This document shows, piece after piece, positions 28,341 to 37,624 of a DNA stretch of 64,000 nucleotides (within the stretch, counting starts at the first letter, position 1; every line of letters starts with the position of its first letter). The DNA comes from Planctomycetota bacterium (lineage in GTDB: Bacteria; Planctomycetota; Phycisphaerae; UBA1845; UTPLA1), in contig JACRIM010000017.1 of the NCBI GenBank assembly GCA_016235815.1, forward strand, positions 176,967-240,966. Reading direction: 5' to 3'. The notes below the pieces were generated by a model. That model made no database searches. It was not told the DNA's origin and worked only from the letters and a program-made list of their open reading frames with translations. A program made the position numbers and the translations under genes.

Positions 28341-29067
28341 GACAGAAATCCCCTTGCGCGTGCCGTCGGCCCAACGTGGTGCGGCACTCATTGACACTAT
28401 GTAAATGCGATTCAAATCGACCGGTCGTTGTCGTGACCCCGCGAGGTTCGGACGCCTCGGGCGCGAGGGGGATCAGACGAGACCTATTCTTCCCCGAAAT
28501 TGTCCTGCCAAATGACTTTCACATTCGGCGGGCGGGAGACGTGGAGCGGCTGCCAGAAGTAAAAACTGACCGTCCTCCCCATGGCATCCGTACCAACGAT
28601 CTTCCTGCCAATCTGCAGTTATCCCAAAAGGGAAGTTAAATGTCAAGCGAACAAGTGCACATCGGCGCTGCAAATGGTAATTCGGGGCGGCGAAAATCGA
28701 CGAATCAAAACCCCAAACACTTGATTTCATACGCAAAACGACGCCTGCTGAACGGCGCGCGCGATGACAAGGGAGCGATAACGCGATGTTGATGCGGAGC
28801 GAACGCGTTATGGGCCGCATGAAAAGTGTTTAGGCGTAAGGACTTGCGTATTGGAAGCGGTCCGGGTTAAGATGAGGATGGATGGAGGGGCCGGTTGGTG
28901 ATTGCGCGACCTCGGTCGCGTGGTGCCTTTTCGGGCCTGGTGCTCCACGTCTAGAAACTGTCAGGTTGCGCTGCGAATTGGCCGGCGCGCGACTCGTGGG
29001 GGGTTCCGGCTTGCCGGGATCTTGGCCATCCTCGCGTTTGATCATCCTAGCCAGGAGTGCGTCCATT
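28341..29067 (+). other. divergent intergenic region between two repeat-protein genes
   Basis: About 725 bases between the outward-facing giant gene and the 912-residue repeat protein. Small open frames show no codon bias or ribosome sites, so I support no gene. It holds an inverted repeat (ATAACGCG at 28778-28785 and CGCGTTAT at 28804-28811) and a possible promoter for the right-hand gene. Confidence 0.5.
28844..28873 (+). promoter_or_regulatory. possible promoter for the 912-residue repeat protein
   Basis: TTGCGT and TAAGAT are separated by 18 bases, a plausible but imperfect -35/-10 pair about 195 bases before the start codon. Confidence 0.3.
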
Positions 29068-31806
29068 ATGTGTCATGGAACAACATCGTCGTCGAATGCG
29101 TCCCCGCGTGGTTGTAAGAATCCGTTGTGGGCGCTGATCGCCGGAACGCTTGTTGCGTTGCTGTTGATGCTCGCGGCGCCTGTTGAGACGCGTGCGTTTT
29201 TTGGACCGGACTCAGACGGTGACGGCATTGTGGATGGGTCGGACAATTGTCCGATCGATTTCAACCCCGGCCAGGACGACGCGGATGGCGACGGAATCGG
29301 CGACGATTGCGATTTGTGTCCGGTTGACTTTGATCCATCCAATGCCGACGTGGATAGCGATAGCGTTGGCGATGCCTGCGATTTGTGTCCGAACGATTTC
29401 GACCCGTCGAATGCGGATGCGGATGGCGACAGCGTCGGCGATGTGTGCGATCTTTGCCCGAACGATTTTGATCCTACCAATGTCGACGCCGATGGCGACG
29501 GCGTAGGCGATGCGTGCGACCAGTGCCCGGGCGTTCCCGACGTGGACACGGATTCGGATGGCGTTGCCAATTGCATCGATCTTTGCCCCAACGACTTTGA
29601 TCCATCCAATGCCGACACAGATGGCGACGGCACCGGCGACACGTGCGACGGCTGTCCGAATGATCCGGCCAAGATTGATCCGGGCGTTTGTGGTTGCGGC
29701 GTCTCTGACACGGGTGACACCGATTCGGATGGAATTGCTGATTGCATCGACGATTGCCCGAATGATTTCGATCCGGGCCAGGAAGACATCGACAGCGACG
29801 GCATCGGCGATGCCTGCGACAACTGCCCGGCGGTTGCCAATAACAGCCAGGCCGATGGTGACAGCGACGGCTTCGGTGACGCCTGCGACCTCTGTCCGTT
29901 CGATTTCGACCCGACGAACGCCGATGTGGACGGCGACGGCGTTGGCGACGCGTGCGATATTTGCCCCAATGACTTTGATCCCGGCCAAGATGACACGGAT
30001 GGCGATGGCTATGGCGAAGCCTGCGACAACTGTCCGGGCCTTGCCAATCCGGGCCAGGAAGATGACGACGCGGACGGCGTCGGCAACGACTGCGACGGCT
30101 GCCCAAATGATCCGAACAAGGCGGACCCGGGCATCTGCGGTTGCGGCGTGCTCGACACCGACACCGATGGCGATGGAACTCCGGACTGCAACGACGGCTG
30201 CCCGATGGACGCCAATAAGACGGCAGCGGGCGCCTGCGGTTGCGGCGTTGCGGATACCGACACCGACGGCGACGGAACCGCTGACTGCAACGACGGGTGC
30301 CCGAACGATGCCAACAAGACGACACCCGGCCAATGCGGCTGCGGCAATCCGGACACGGACTCGGATGGTGACGGCACGGCCGATTGCAACGACGGTTGCC
30401 CGAACGATGCCAACAAGACGTCCCCCGACCAATGCGGGTGCGGCAATCCGGACACCGACACGGACGGTGACGGCACGGCCAATTGCAACGACGGTTGCCC
30501 GAACGACCCGAACAAGACCTCACCCGATGCATGCGGTTGCGGCGTGGCCGACACCGACACCGACGGCGACACAACACCGGATTGCAACGACGGATGTCCG
30601 AATGACATCAACAAGGTCGCACCGGGCATTTGCGGTTGCGGCAACTCCGACACCGCCGACGCCGATGGCGACGGCACGCCGGACTGCCTCGACAACTGCC
30701 CCGGCACGCCCGATGTTGATACCGATGGCGACGGTACGCTCGACTGTGCCGACGGCTGCCCCAACGATGCGAACAAGATCGTCCCCGGCCAGTGCGGTTG
30801 CGGAAACCCCGACACCGACACCGATGGCGATGGAACGGCCAACTGCATCGACGGCTGCCCCAATGATCCGAACAAGACGGCTCCGGGAGTCTGCGGTTGC
30901 GGCACGGCCGACACCGATAGCGACGGCGACGGCACGGCAAACTGCAACGACGGGTGCCCGAATGATCCGGCCAAGATCGCGCCGGGTGCTTGCGGTTGCG
31001 GCGTTGCGGATACGGATACCGATGGTGACGGCACGGCGAATTGCAATGATGGGTGCCCCGCTGATCCGCTGAAGACAGCACCGGGTATCTGTGGTTGCGG
31101 CAATTCCGATACGGCGGATGCGGACGGTGACGGAACGGTCGATTGCCTCGACGGGTGCCCCGCCGATCCGGCCAAGACGGCCCCCGGAACCTGCGGGTGC
31201 GGCGTGTCCGATGCGACCGATACCGATGGCGATGGCACGGTGAATTGCATCGACGGATGTCCGAACGACGCAAACAAAGTCGCGGCGGGTGTCTGCGGTT
31301 GTGGTGTACCGGATACGGATAGCGACGGCGACGGCGTACCGAACTGCAACGACGGTTGCCCGAATGACGCGAACAAGACGGCCCCCGGAACTTGCGGGTG
31401 CGGCGTTGCGGACACTGACACCGATGGCGACGGCACGCCGAATTGCAACGACGGTTGCCCGAACGATGCGAACAAGATCGCAGCGGGCACTTGCGGGTGC
31501 GGCAATGCCGAAACCGACGGCGACGGCGATGGCCACCCCAACTGCGTCGATAATTGCCCGACCGTTGCGAATGCCGATCAGGCCGATGTGGATGGCGACG
31601 GGATCGGCGACCTTTGCGAGGAAGCCCCGCCGGGTCCTCAGCCGAATCCTTGCGGCGCACAGGGCACGACCTGCGGCATGGGCACGACGGGCTTGATGCC
31701 CCTGGCGTTTGTGATGTTCCGAGCCATGCGACCGACGCGGCGAAACCGCCGGAATGCTCGGCGTAACAGTTCGCGAACCATCAAAACTTCGAAATGCGAC
31801 GCCTAG
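29068..31806 (+). CDS. secreted thrombospondin type 3-like repeat protein with novel C-terminal tag
   Basis: A 912-residue protein from the ATG at 29068 (AGGAG upstream). It has an extended signal sequence (KNPLWALIAGTLVALLLML..ETRA), then almost only Asp/Cys repeats. The first part uses short units (DGDGVGDACDLCPNDFDPSNAD); the second uses ~33-residue CGCG units (DGCPNDPNKTAPG-CGCG). The end is PPGPQPNPCG followed by GTTCGMGTTGLMPLAFVM and a basic RPTRRNRR tail, a short hydrophobic segment plus Arg cluster that resembles an envelope sorting or anchor signal. It should be an extracellular calcium-stiffened rod tethered at the C-terminus. No catalytic domain seen. Confidence 0.8.
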   Translation: MCHGTTSSSNASPRGCKNPLWALIAGTLVALLLMLAAPVETRAFFGPDSDGDGIVDGSDNCPIDFNPGQDDADGDGIGDDCDLCPVDFDPSNADVDSDSVGDACDLCPNDFDPSNADADGDSVGDVCDLCPNDFDPTNVDADGDGVGDACDQCPGVPDVDTDSDGVANCIDLCPNDFDPSNADTDGDGTGDTCDGCPNDPAKIDPGVCGCGVSDTGDTDSDGIADCIDDCPNDFDPGQEDIDSDGIGDACDNCPAVANNSQADGDSDGFGDACDLCPFDFDPTNADVDGDGVGDACDICPNDFDPGQDDTDGDGYGEACDNCPGLANPGQEDDDADGVGNDCDGCPNDPNKADPGICGCGVLDTDTDGDGTPDCNDGCPMDANKTAAGACGCGVADTDTDGDGTADCNDGCPNDANKTTPGQCGCGNPDTDSDGDGTADCNDGCPNDANKTSPDQCGCGNPDTDTDGDGTANCNDGCPNDPNKTSPDACGCGVADTDTDGDTTPDCNDGCPNDINKVAPGICGCGNSDTADADGDGTPDCLDNCPGTPDVDTDGDGTLDCADGCPNDANKIVPGQCGCGNPDTDTDGDGTANCIDGCPNDPNKTAPGVCGCGTADTDSDGDGTANCNDGCPNDPAKIAPGACGCGVADTDTDGDGTANCNDGCPADPLKTAPGICGCGNSDTADADGDGTVDCLDGCPADPAKTAPGTCGCGVSDATDTDGDGTVNCIDGCPNDANKVAAGVCGCGVPDTDSDGDGVPNCNDGCPNDANKTAPGTCGCGVADTDTDGDGTPNCNDGCPNDANKIAAGTCGCGNAETDGDGDGHPNCVDNCPTVANADQADVDGDGIGDLCEEAPPGPQPNPCGAQGTTCGMGTTGLMPLAFVMFRAMRPTRRNRRNARRNSSRTIKTSKCDA
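29209..31623 (+). repeat. thrombospondin type 3-like repeat array, two unit types
   Basis: The array begins with ~23-26-residue units (D-D-D-GVGDACD-CP) and switches near 30090 to ~33-residue units with CGCG. DNA copies keep the period but differ by many synonymous changes, which argues against very recent expansion. Confidence 0.8.
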
Positions 31807-31886
31807 TGCTATCATGCCCGAACGGGCTAAGTGAGACATTTCTATAAAGAGAGTTTCGCCGGCCGCACGCAAAGGAGATTCGACCT

Positions 31887-34055
31887 TTGGCACCCATTCT
31901 TCGCGCCTTGCGTCGGCGTTTACTCGCCGCCGCCTTGCTCCTGTTCGCCGTCGCCACGACGGCGCGGGCGCAGTACACCTTTACCAATGTCGCCGACACC
32001 AGCAACCCGGCTATCACCGGCTTCGTCGGCCCCTTGCCTTCGTTGAACGCGGCAGGCACCCTCGGCTACTGCGTGTTCCTCGCCGCGGGAGGGCAGGAAC
32101 TTCTCACTGGCAATGGAACGACGACGACACCCATTGCCGTGGCGACCGGTTCGCCCTACTTCGTCTTCGGAATTGGTTCACCAGGCTCCTATGCTCCATT
32201 GACCGCCACCGGCGCAGCGGGCTTCCGGGCGGAACTCGGTGCCGGGCAGGCAGGCCTCTATCGGAGTGATGGGACGACGACGGCGACGATCGCCTTGACG
32301 AGCGGTCCAACCTATGACTTTGTCTGGCCTCCCTCCATGAACTCGGCGGGCACGCTGGGCTTCCTCGCAAGCCTTGATACCGGTGGAGAGGGTCTCTTCA
32401 CCAGCGATGGAGTGACCACGACGACTATTGCCCTGACCAGCGGCCCAGTCTTCAAATACCTTGGGGTTAATCCCATGATCAACGCGGCGGGCACGCTGGG
32501 CTTCATGGCGACCCTCGATGCCGGGGAGGACGTAGGGCTCTTCACCAGCAATGGGACGACGACGACCACTATCGCCTTGAGAAGTGGCCCGATGTTCAGC
32601 GCTTTCAATGAACCCTCGATCAACGCAGCGGGCAAGCTCGGCTTCACCGCAAACCTCGAATCAGGGGCCTATGGGGTCTTCACCAGCGATGGGACGACGA
32701 CCACGACCATCGCGCTGGGAGGCCCGACCTACAGCGGCTTTGTTAGCATTGTTGCAATCGATTCCGCGGGCCGAGTGGCCTTCAACGCCGGTTTGCAGGC
32801 GGGCGGACGCGGGCTTTTCATCGGCGATGGAACGACAACGACGACGGTACTCCACACCGGCGACGCGCTCTTTGGCTCGACGGTGGTCGGTTTCGCCGTC
32901 GGCCGCGAAGCGCTCAACGACGCCGGCCAGCTCGGCTTCTATTATCAACTGGCCAACGGCCGGTATGGCGTCGCCATAGCCACCCCCGCGCCCGGCTGCC
33001 AGGTCGACACCGACGGCGACGGCACGGCTGATTGCAACGACGGATGCCCCAATGATCCGAACAAGATCGCTCCCGGCCAGTGCGGTTGCGGCAACCCGGA
33101 AACAGACACCGACGGTGACGGAACAGCCAACTGCAACGACGGTTGCCCGAATGATGCCACGAAGACGGCACCCGGCATTTGCGGCTGCGGCGTAGCCGAC
33201 ACGGACTCCGATGGGGACGGTACGGCCAATTGCAACGACGGCTGCCCAAATGATCCGAACAAAACGGCTCCGGGTATCTGCGGGTGTGGAACTTCCGACA
33301 CCGCCGATGCCGACGGCGACGGCACCATCGACTGTCAGGATGGCTGCCCCAATGATGCGAACAAGACGGCCCCCGGCACCTGCGGCTGCGGCGTATCCGA
33401 CACCGCCGATGCCGACGGCGACGGCACCATCGACTGTCAGGATGGCTGCCCCAATGATCCGAACAAGACGGCCCCCGGTACCTGCGGCTGCGGCATATCC
33501 GACACCGCCGACACCGATGCCGACGGAACGGTCGATTGCATCGACGGATGTCCGAATGATACGAACAAGACCGCGCCGGGCATCTGCGGGTGCGGCAACT
33601 CCGATGCCACCGATACGGATGCCGACGGCACGCCCGATTGCATTGACGGATGTCCGAACGATGCGACCAAGGTCGCTGCCGGCGTATGCGGTTGCGGCGT
33701 GGTAGATGCGGACACAGACGGCGATGGCACGCCGAATTGCATTGATGGCTGCCCAAACGATGTGAACAAGATCGCGGCGGACACCTGTGGTTGCGGGATT
33801 GCCGAGACCGATTCGGACGGCGACGGTGTTCCCGATTGCGTGGACAACTGCGATGCCGTGGCCAACGCCAATCAAGCTGATGTGGATGGAGACGGCATTG
33901 GCGACGCTTGCGAGGGAAACCCCGCGCCTCAGCCAGTCACGAATACCTGTGCTCAGCAGGGCACGACCTGCGGCATGGGCACGACGGGCTTGATGCCCCT
34001 GGCGTTTGTGATGATGCGAATGTTCCGGCCGACGCGTCGGACGCGGCGGAAGTAG
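31887..34055 (+). CDS. secreted protein with propeller-like repeats, Ca-binding repeats and the same C-terminal tag
   Basis: A 722-residue protein. The start is TTG at 31887, nine bases after AAAGGAG; the next residues form a signal peptide (MAPILRALRRRLLAAALLLFA...ARA-QYT). Residues ~30-365 carry about seven ~45-residue repeats (NAAGTLGF-A-L--G--GLFTSDGTTTTTIAL), a beta-propeller-like family seen in planctomycete and cyanobacterial exported proteins. Residues ~372-680 are CGCG-type thrombospondin 3-like repeats. The C-terminus repeats the tag GTTCGMGTTGLMPLAFVM plus an Arg-rich tail found on the preceding protein. Function unknown; surface tethering is inferred. Confidence 0.8.
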   Translation: MAPILRALRRRLLAAALLLFAVATTARAQYTFTNVADTSNPAITGFVGPLPSLNAAGTLGYCVFLAAGGQELLTGNGTTTTPIAVATGSPYFVFGIGSPGSYAPLTATGAAGFRAELGAGQAGLYRSDGTTTATIALTSGPTYDFVWPPSMNSAGTLGFLASLDTGGEGLFTSDGVTTTTIALTSGPVFKYLGVNPMINAAGTLGFMATLDAGEDVGLFTSNGTTTTTIALRSGPMFSAFNEPSINAAGKLGFTANLESGAYGVFTSDGTTTTTIALGGPTYSGFVSIVAIDSAGRVAFNAGLQAGGRGLFIGDGTTTTTVLHTGDALFGSTVVGFAVGREALNDAGQLGFYYQLANGRYGVAIATPAPGCQVDTDGDGTADCNDGCPNDPNKIAPGQCGCGNPETDTDGDGTANCNDGCPNDATKTAPGICGCGVADTDSDGDGTANCNDGCPNDPNKTAPGICGCGTSDTADADGDGTIDCQDGCPNDANKTAPGTCGCGVSDTADADGDGTIDCQDGCPNDPNKTAPGTCGCGISDTADTDADGTVDCIDGCPNDTNKTAPGICGCGNSDATDTDADGTPDCIDGCPNDATKVAAGVCGCGVVDADTDGDGTPNCIDGCPNDVNKIAADTCGCGIAETDSDGDGVPDCVDNCDAVANANQADVDGDGIGDACEGNPAPQPVTNTCAQQGTTCGMGTTGLMPLAFVMMRMFRPTRRTRRK
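31998..32990 (+). repeat. repeats encoding NAAGTLGF / SDGTTTTTIAL units
   Basis: About seven units of roughly 130-145 bp. Each encodes a strand pair with N-AAG-LGF-A and F-S-GTTTTTIA signatures, consistent with blades of a beta-propeller. Confidence 0.65.
33003..33915 (+). repeat. CGCG-type thrombospondin 3-like repeat array
   Basis: Nine or so units of 33-36 residues with C-DGCPND--K-APG-CGCG--D--D-DGDGT. It follows directly on the propeller-like part. Confidence 0.75.
33295..33498 (+). repeat. near-perfect 102-bp tandem duplication
   Basis: Bases 33295-33396 and 33397-33498 differ at only about three positions, while neighbouring units are much more diverged. This marks a recent in-frame unit duplication. 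Confidence 0.9.
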
Positions 34056-34078
34056 TTCGCGTTATGTGAGTTTCAACG

Positions 34079-34115
34079 CGCACCGGTGGGAATGACCCGT
34101 CGGTGCGTTTTTTTT
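34079..34115 (+). terminator. rho-independent terminator
   Basis: CGCACCGGTGGG and CCCGTCGGTGCG pair (two wobbles) around a 5-base loop, followed by eight T. It lies 24 bases past the stop of the 722-residue protein gene. Confidence 0.9.
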
Positions 34116-34194
34116 GCGGAGAGTCGCCGTTAGTTATATGCCCTGACAGGACTTATGAACCCGGAATGTTCTAGGGCCTACGGGCAGGGGCGAA

Positions 34195-34222
34195 TTGACA
34201 CCCTGAATGGGTCCGGTAGAAT
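34195..34222 (+). promoter_or_regulatory. sigma70-type promoter for the rpmA-obgE group
   Basis: A consensus -35 TTGACA, a 16-base spacer and TAGAAT. Transcription would begin near 34229, about 85 bases before the GTG of the first gene. Confidence 0.65.
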
Positions 34223-34314
34223 TGGGTGTTCGCCGTTTCGCGCGGATTCCGTGTTGAATTGGCGAGCGGCAACCCTTTGGCCCGCTGATACTTGCCGGTA
34301 TTTGAGGTCGCACT

Positions 34315-35019
34315 GTGTACCGTAAAGTCGTTGTTTCGGTTCTGTTGCTTCTCGCGGTCGCGATCGTCGCGCCGCGCGCCGCCGCGGAGCCGACACCGAG
34401 TGCGACGCAGGTTGAATGGGAACTGTCGTTCCAGCCGGCGCAATTGATGAAGATCAGCGTCGATATGGGTTCAGGTCCGGTGAACTTTTGGTACATGATC
34501 TATACCGTGACGAACAACACGGGTAAGGACATTGATTTTCATCCGGAAATCGTCCGGGTGAGCGAGATTGAAAACGAAACGCCGGCCGACAAGGCCGCGG
34601 CGCAGCCGGATACGGCGCCGACGATCAAGGTGGACCCGGCGATTGTCGGCGTGGACTCGCGCGTGTTCAGCGCGATCAGCCAGCGCCACTCGAAGACGCA
34701 CCCGTTCATGGTGACGCCGGTGAAGGCGATCGATCGGCTGCTTCAGGGGAAGGACAACGCGCGGACCAGCGTGGCGGTCTTCCCCGAGATGGACGCACGG
34801 GTGAGCAAGTTCACGATCTACGTCGGCGGGCTTTCGGGCGAACGGACCTCGCGTCCGAACCCGAAGCACGACCCGCGAAAGGGTTCCGACTCGGCGGAGA
34901 ACGCGAAGTTGTATGTATTGCAGAAAACGCTGGCGATCCCGTACACGCTTCCGGGCGATGTTCGGACGCGCGGGGCGGCGACACCGGCATTGGGCCGGAT
35001 GAATTGGGTCATGCGGTAG
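34315..35019 (+). CDS. exported protein of unknown function upstream of rpmA
   Basis: A 234-residue protein from a GTG start (GAGG seven bases upstream). Signal peptide [20 protein letters not shown]...AAA. The mature part reads [20 protein letters not shown] and later [15 protein letters not shown]...[14 protein letters not shown], resembling a small Ig-like/'structural' domain that compares calculated and observed values. I do not recognise the family. It shares the promoter with rpmA and obgE, with 43 bases between the genes; an export protein in this group is unusual. Confidence 0.75.
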   Translation: MYRKVVVSVLLLLAVAIVAPRAAAEPTPSATQVEWELSFQPAQLMKISVDMGSGPVNFWYMIYTVTNNTGKDIDFHPEIVRVSEIENETPADKAAAQPDTAPTIKVDPAIVGVDSRVFSAISQRHSKTHPFMVTPVKAIDRLLQGKDNARTSVAVFPEMDARVSKFTIYVGGLSGERTSRPNPKHDPRKGSDSAENAKLYVLQKTLAIPYTLPGDVRTRGAATPALGRMNWVMR

Positions 35020-35062
35020 GCGTAAAGACAATCCAGAGAACATTGAAAGTTGGGTAACGGTC

Positions 35063-35314
35063 ATGGCACATAAAAAGGGACAAGGCTCGACGCGAAACGG
35101 TCGCGACAGCAATCCGAAGTACCTCGGCGTGAAGCGGTATGACGGCCAGTTGGTGACGGTGGGCACGATCATCGTTCGCCAGAACGGCACGCCCTATCGC
35201 CCCGGCATGTACGTCGCCCGCGGACGCGATGACACGTTGTTCGCGATGCGCGAAGGCAAGGTTGTCTGGAACGGCCGTAAGGTCTCGATCGAGCCTTCGG
35301 CGGCCAACAACTAG
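35063..35314 (+). CDS. rpmA: 50S ribosomal protein L27
   Basis: An 83-residue L27: [20 protein letters not shown], then [40 protein letters not shown]. This is the conserved protein at the 50S peptidyl-transferase side. It starts directly with [10 protein letters not shown], with no N-terminal extension to process. rpmA-obgE order is widespread in bacteria; rplU (L21), usually adjacent, is not in front of it here. Confidence 0.97.
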   Translation: MAHKKGQGSTRNGRDSNPKYLGVKRYDGQLVTVGTIIVRQNGTPYRPGMYVARGRDDTLFAMREGKVVWNGRKVSIEPSAANN

Positions 35315-35330
35315 ATTTGAATCGATTTTC

Positions 35331-35359
35331 AAGGCCGCCTGCTCATCGGGCGGCCTTTT
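35331..35359 (+). terminator. intergenic terminator between rpmA and obgE
   Basis: A 9-bp perfect stem (AAGGCCGCC / GGCGGCCTT) with a 9-base loop and TTTT. It sits 45 bases before obgE, so it may attenuate rather than stop readthrough. Confidence 0.7.
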
Positions 35360-35404
35360 CGCGCGCAGCTTTCGCTTCGCGCATTACTCGTCAGACGACA
35401 CGTC

Positions 35405-36421
35405 ATGCAATTCATCGACCAGGCAGAAATCTGTGTTCGCTCGGGCAAGGGCGGCGACGGGTGCGTGAGCTTCCGGCGGGAGAAATATGTCCCCAAGGGC
35501 GGGCCGGATGGCGGCGACGGCGGCGCGGGTGGAAGCGTGGTGATTCAGGTCGATCCGCAACTGTCCACCCTGGTCGATCTCATCGGGCATGTGTATTGGA
35601 TCGCGCCGCCCGGGCACCACGGAAAAGGGTCGAACTGCACGGGGCGCGACGCGGAGGATGTGGTCATTCGCGTGCCGGCGGGAACGCTGGTGTATGACCG
35701 AGACAACGGCGTGCTGCTGCGCGATCTGGTCGAGGAGGGAGATCGCGTGGTCGTGGTGCGCGGCGGGCGCGGAGGACGGGGCAACGCGTATTTCGCAAGC
35801 TCGACGCACCAGACGCCGCGTGAGTCGCAGCCGGGCGAGGCGGGCGAAGAGCGGTGGCTGCGCCTGGAATTGAAGCTGATCGCCGAGGTGGGGATTATTG
35901 GGCTGCCGAACGCGGGCAAGAGCACTTTGTTATCCCGCGTGTCACGGGCGCGACCGAAGATCGCGGATTATCCGTTCACGACGCTGGTGCCGAATCTGGG
36001 GATCGTGTCGCTGTCAGGATTTCGCAGTTTCGTGATCGCGGATATGCCGGGCCTGATCGAAGGGGCGCACGAGGGCATCGGCCTGGGCGATCGGTTCCTT
36101 CGGCACAGCGAACGAACGCGCGTGCTGTTGCACCTCATCGACTTGTTTCCGGTCGAAGGGCAGCCGACGCCGGCGGAGGCGTATCGGATCGTGCGCGGGG
36201 AGTTGGAGAAATACAGCGCCGAGCTTGCGGAGAAGCCGGAGTTGGTGGTGGCGAATAAGCTGGACCTCTCGATCGAGGAAGAAGAGCCGGCGTTGGCCGA
36301 GCTTCGTCGCGAATTGGGCATCGACGTGATGGCGATATCGGGCGTAACCGGGGCGGGAGTGGAGGACGTGGTGAATCGGCTGTGGCGGATGCTGGCCGAG
36401 GAGCGGGAGTCGGTGGCGTAA
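35405..36421 (+). CDS. obgE: GTPase Obg/CgtA
   Basis: A 338-residue Obg GTPase: Gly-rich N-terminal OBG fold (KGGDGCVSFRREKYVPKGGPDGGDGG), G1 GLPNAGKST, Obg-type G3 DMPGLIEGAHEGIGLG, and NKLD for G4. It links GTP/ppGpp status to 50S assembly. The C-terminal domain is short, as in the minimal Obg form (no OCT domain). It follows rpmA after 90 bases. Confidence 0.96.
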   Translation: MQFIDQAEICVRSGKGGDGCVSFRREKYVPKGGPDGGDGGAGGSVVIQVDPQLSTLVDLIGHVYWIAPPGHHGKGSNCTGRDAEDVVIRVPAGTLVYDRDNGVLLRDLVEEGDRVVVVRGGRGGRGNAYFASSTHQTPRESQPGEAGEERWLRLELKLIAEVGIIGLPNAGKSTLLSRVSRARPKIADYPFTTLVPNLGIVSLSGFRSFVIADMPGLIEGAHEGIGLGDRFLRHSERTRVLLHLIDLFPVEGQPTPAEAYRIVRGELEKYSAELAEKPELVVANKLDLSIEEEEPALAELRRELGIDVMAISGVTGAGVEDVVNRLWRMLAEERESVA

Positions 36422-36749
36422 TCTGTCGTTACCGAGTTGGGGGCTTATCGGGTCTTCGTTCGGGGCGGTGATGCGATGCGGCATCATGTCAATCAGCCGT
36501 TATATCAATCGTTGACCGGATTCACCGCGGCGGCGCAGATGGAATGCCCGGCATAATCCGGATCGCTTCGCGTCCCACCACGTTATTCGTCAGGTCTTGG
36601 CCACTCTTACGAGTCACACTTTTTTCAATGCGATTTTCAAATCGTTGGCCCGCGGATTGCCTCCATTCCCGGTTGAGGTCATCGCGCCCACGGCGGCGCG
36701 CCTCCGTAGGGGAGTAAGGCCCGCACAACCGGGCTATTGGGGGACATCT
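36422..36749 (+). other. intergenic region before the second PEP-CTERM gene
   Basis: About 330 bases without a supported gene. A small hairpin (GCCCG/CGGGC, 36719-36734) lies just ahead of the ribosome site. Upstream text is AT-richer (TTTTTTCAATGCGATTTTCAAATCG), a likely promoter area, but no clear hexamer pair was found. Confidence 0.4.
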
Positions 36750-37571
36750 ATGTTGAATCGACTTTTCCGAATCGCGGCCATTGCCGGCATCGCATCGATT
36801 GGCGTTGTCAGCGCCGCACAGGCTCAGGTCGGCGAGCCGACCGGCACCTTCGGCATCACCATCAAGCAGGGCGCGACGACCATCGTGAGCAATCCGAACG
36901 TCGCGGTTCCGGCCGACATCAAGATCTCGGACGGCGACGCCGAGGACTTTGTCCAGATCGGCACGATCGGCCCCATGGGCGCGCCGATCATCCTCAAGCT
37001 TGTTACGGATAACGATCCGAACTTCCGGATCGCCCACTGGTACATCGACGTGCCGGTCAGCACGGCCAACATCTACGCCCCAGGCCCCGTGAGTCTCTTC
37101 AATCCGCTGGATCCCAGCCCGATTGAAGTCGAGATCACCGGCCTGTCATTCCTCGGCACGACCAACGTCACGCCGACCCTGGTGAACAACAACACCTATG
37201 CCGTGGCCTTCATGCGGGACTTCGGCGGACGCTTTTACAATCTGCCCGACAGCATGGCGACCGGCTTCCCCGGTCCCGGCACGACGGTGCAGGTCTATGG
37301 CAGCAAGTTCTTTGACGTGAACACGTCGCAATACACGTACTCAGCGTCGAACTTCGCCCCGACGGCGACGTGGAAGTGGAGCATGTTGCCCAATCCAGGC
37401 CCGTTCGCTTCGGTCAACGACCAGTTCAACGCCAGCGTACCCAACCTCGGCAATGGCTACGTCTTCGAACTCGGCCTGAGCATGGCGTTCGTCGGCGTGC
37501 CCGAGCCATCGACGCTGAGCCTGATGATTCCCGCGGCGATCGCCATCCTGCGACGACGCCGGATGCGCTGA
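36750..37571 (+). CDS. PEP-CTERM exported protein
   Basis: A 273-residue protein from the ATG at 36750 (GGGGGA upstream), with signal peptide MLNRLFRIAAIAGIASIGVV..AQA. The body is rich in Gly/Asp/Thr with no recognised domain, and the end is VPEPSTLSLMIPAAIAIL followed by RRRRMR, a classic PEP-CTERM. Predicted to be exported and processed by an exosortase. It is followed by a hairpin and a terminator that overlaps the 3' end of acpS. Confidence 0.8.
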   Translation: MLNRLFRIAAIAGIASIGVVSAAQAQVGEPTGTFGITIKQGATTIVSNPNVAVPADIKISDGDAEDFVQIGTIGPMGAPIILKLVTDNDPNFRIAHWYIDVPVSTANIYAPGPVSLFNPLDPSPIEVEITGLSFLGTTNVTPTLVNNNTYAVAFMRDFGGRFYNLPDSMATGFPGPGTTVQVYGSKFFDVNTSQYTYSASNFAPTATWKWSMLPNPGPFASVNDQFNASVPNLGNGYVFELGLSMAFVGVPEPSTLSLMIPAAIAILRRRRMR

Positions 37572-37580
37572 ATCACTTGC

Positions 37581-37600
37581 GTTTCGGCCCCGGCCGAAAC
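37581..37600 (+). repeat. perfect 9-bp palindrome after the PEP-CTERM gene
   Basis: GTTTCGGCC and GGCCGAAAC flank two bases. There is no T-run, so it is an RNA-end hairpin or a protein-binding palindrome rather than the terminator itself. Confidence 0.6.
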
Positions 37601-37624
37601 ACGTTAATCGTTGGTCATCTCCGT

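Noticed and set aside
30009..31541. 510-residue minus-strand frame and others antisense to the 912-residue protein
   Set aside because: Same cause: repeat periodicity keeps all frames open.
29209..31623. CRISPR-like regular spacing
   Set aside because: Repeats are coding, ~99 bp with no short constant repeat plus unique spacers, and match protein units.
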